DNA from: JACVRW01 sp034664125
GTDB lineage: Bacteria > Actinomycetota > Thermoleophilia > Solirubrobacterales > Thermoleophilaceae
Assembly: GCA_034664125.1 (NCBI GenBank)
Contig: JAXDIG010000056.1
Span: 4,941-68,940, forward strand
DNA length: 64,000 nucleotides
Direction of reading: 5' to 3'
Shown: positions 62,897-64,000 of the stretch, piece after piece
Layout: every line of letters begins with the position of its first letter
How positions within the stretch are numbered: the first letter of the stretch is position 1
Program-made: the position numbers and the translations under genes
The notes under the pieces: generated by a model
The model's input: only the letters and a program-made list of their open reading frames with translations
Database searches by the model: none
Told to the model about the DNA's origin: nothing

Positions 62897-63783
62897 TGCC
62901 CTTCAGCTTCTTCCTGAAGGAGGCCCTGCGCGGCCTGCGGCGCAGCTCGGCGCCCGCCCTGGCGGCGCTGCTCACCGTGGTCATCACCGCGCTGGTGCTG
63001 GGCGTGTTCATCCCGATCGTTCAGGCCACCACCGGAACCGCCAACGAGGTGCGCAACCGGGTCGTGGTCGACGTCTACCTGAAAGACGCCGCGACCGAGG
63101 CCGATCGCACCGAGGTGCAGCGATCGCTCGAGGGCACGCCCGGCGTGAAGTCGGTCGACTACATCTCCAAGGACGAGGCGCTCAGGGAGCTCGGCCACAA
63201 GGTCAACGACGCGCAGGACAAGATCGAGCTGCTCGGCACCAACCCGCTGCCGAGCCTGTTCCGGGTGACCCCCGAGGACCCCGACGAGCTGAAGGCGATC
63301 GTCGCCCAGATCGCGCCCGGCGGAACGCCGCGGCTCGCGGCGATCGACGAGGTCCAGAACCGCGAGAGCGACACCGGCAAGATCCTGTCCGCGACCGGCC
63401 TGGTGAAGGGGCTCGGCGCGGTCATGGCGGCGCTGCTCGTGCTCGCGTCGATCGCCCTGGTGGCGAACACCATCCGCCTGTCGGTGTTCGCTCGCCGCCG
63501 CGAGGTCGAGGTGATGAAGCTCGTCGGCGCCACCAACTGGTTCATCCGCTGGCCGTTCGTCATCGAGGGCGTCGTCGTCGGCCTGATGGGCGGCGTGCTG
63601 GCGGTGCTGCTGCTGATGGTCGCGAAGACCACGTTCATAGACCCGCTCGAGGCGCGCTTCGCGCTCCTGGCCGCACCGAACACGATCAACTTCCCCGTGC
63701 TGGCCGTGCTGCTGCTCGGATCCTGCGTGGGCGTCTCCGCGCTGGGCTCCGGCCTCACGCTGCGCCGGTTCCTCCGCGTTTAG
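62896..63783 (+). CDS. ftsX: Cell division protein FtsX
   Basis: A 295-residue protein, start ATG 62896 overlapping the ftsE stop (TGATG). The N-terminal helix is PALAALLTVVITALVLGVF, followed by an extracellular domain with VVDVYLKDAATEADRTEVQ and VDYISKDEALRELG, then three helices, with VEVMKLVGATNWFIRWPFVI between. GSGLTLRRFLRV is the C-terminus. An 85-bp stretch of it (63134-63218) is copied exactly at 63789-63873. Confidence 0.95.
   Translation: MPFSFFLKEALRGLRRSSAPALAALLTVVITALVLGVFIPIVQATTGTANEVRNRVVVDVYLKDAATEADRTEVQRSLEGTPGVKSVDYISKDEALRELGHKVNDAQDKIELLGTNPLPSLFRVTPEDPDELKAIVAQIAPGGTPRLAAIDEVQNRESDTGKILSATGLVKGLGAVMAALLVLASIALVANTIRLSVFARRREVEVMKLVGATNWFIRWPFVIEGVVVGLMGGVLAVLLLMVAKTTFIDPLEARFALLAAPNTINFPVLAVLLLGSCVGVSALGSGLTLRRFLRV
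63134..63218 (+). repeat. 85-bp direct repeat, copy 1 (inside ftsX)
   Basis: Codes for the GTPGVKSVDYISKDEALREL region of the FtsX outer domain. Exactly repeated 655 bp downstream. Confidence 0.95.
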
Positions 63784-63788
63784 GGCCC

Positions 63789-63873
63789 GCACGCCCGGCG
63801 TGAAGTCGGTCGACTACATCTCCAAGGACGAGGCGCTCAGGGAGCTCGGCCACAAGGTCAACGACGCGCAGGA
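63789..63873 (+). repeat. 85-bp direct repeat, copy 2 (after ftsX)
   Basis: Identical to 63134-63218 with no mismatch. It starts 6 bp after the ftsX stop and is not part of a gene there. Confidence 0.95.
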
Positions 63874-64000
63874 AGCGGCGGACGGTGAGCCCGGAGCCGA
63901 CGGCCCCGAGCGCGAGCCCGATCGAGAGCAGGATCAGCGCTGTCAGCGGGAACTCGAGCGCATGGACGTCCGGGGCCGTCGAGAGCGCGCTGTGCAGGAT
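63874..64000 (-). pseudogene. C-terminal fragment of a second, diverged FtsX, inverted
   Basis: On the minus strand the frame reads ALEFPLTALILLSIGLALGA then VGSGLTVRRFLR, the end of an FtsX homologue. The first FtsX ends ALGSGLTLRRFLRV, so the two are related but clearly different in sequence. The frame has no stop where it meets the exact 85-bp repeat, and its RFLRV end is fused to that repeat. Position and structure suggest a chimeric contig end more than a true gene. Confidence 0.6.

Overview
This is 64 kb of very GC-rich DNA with strong third-position G/C bias and frequent GTG and TTG starts. Gene content and style point to an actinomycetote of the Thermoleophilia/Solirubrobacterales type; this is inferred without a database search. 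No tRNA, rRNA, CRISPR array, transposase or phage gene was seen. Coding density is very high. Many starts and stops overlap (GTGA, ATGA, TGATG, TTGA), and four convergent pairs share the tetranucleotide CTAG as both stop codons.

Positions 1-30.4 kb hold a cell-envelope glycan locus. It has family-2, family-4 and GT-C membrane glycosyltransferases (four related GT39-like enzymes lie in one overlapping operon), a YfhO-like protein, a glucose-1-phosphate cytidylyltransferase (RfbF type), an O-antigen-ligase-like protein, an AftD-like arabinofuranosyltransferase homologue of about 1,440 residues, a GT4-GT2 fusion, two flippases, a membrane sulfatase/LTA-synthase-like protein and three SAM methyltransferases (one cut by the left edge). 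Lipid-linked sugars are probably assembled in the cytoplasm, flipped, extended from polyprenyl-phosphate donors outside and ligated or decorated. About 600 bp of non-coding DNA (26,920-27,522) is packed with diverged repeats.

Positions 30.4-46.7 kb are mixed housekeeping. They hold 3-methyladenine glycosylase (tag), an M20 peptidase, an LCP ligase, lipoproteins, sugar-nucleotide supply (UDP-glucose dehydrogenase, mannose-1-phosphate guanylyltransferase-like, PGI/PMI, UTP-glucose-1-phosphate uridylyltransferase), a MerR regulator with two adenosylhomocysteinase-type genes, TetR/hydrolase and LysR/GNAT-like divergent pairs with visible operators, and a CtaG-type protein.

Positions 46.7-64 kb hold core genes: comF, hpf, secA, prfB (with a programmed +1 frameshift and a long hairpin before it), an MMPL transporter, an orphan GroES, ftsH-nadC, divergent nrtR/nadA around a palindromic operator, two exported proteins, a RibD-like reductase and ftsEX. 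The last 217 bp repeat 85 bp of ftsX exactly and then run into the reverse complement of another FtsX C-terminus, which looks like a chimeric contig end.

Over twenty genes have a TANNNT-like -10 hexamer only 6-9 nt before the start codon and no Shine-Dalgarno sequence, so leaderless mRNAs are probably the rule here. This pattern was used to choose several starts. The best candidates for new biology are the secA-prfB structured region, the archaeal-type AhcY paralogue with altered catalytic residues, the AftD homologue in a glycan locus of probable non-mycolic background, and the repeat-filled intergenic region.
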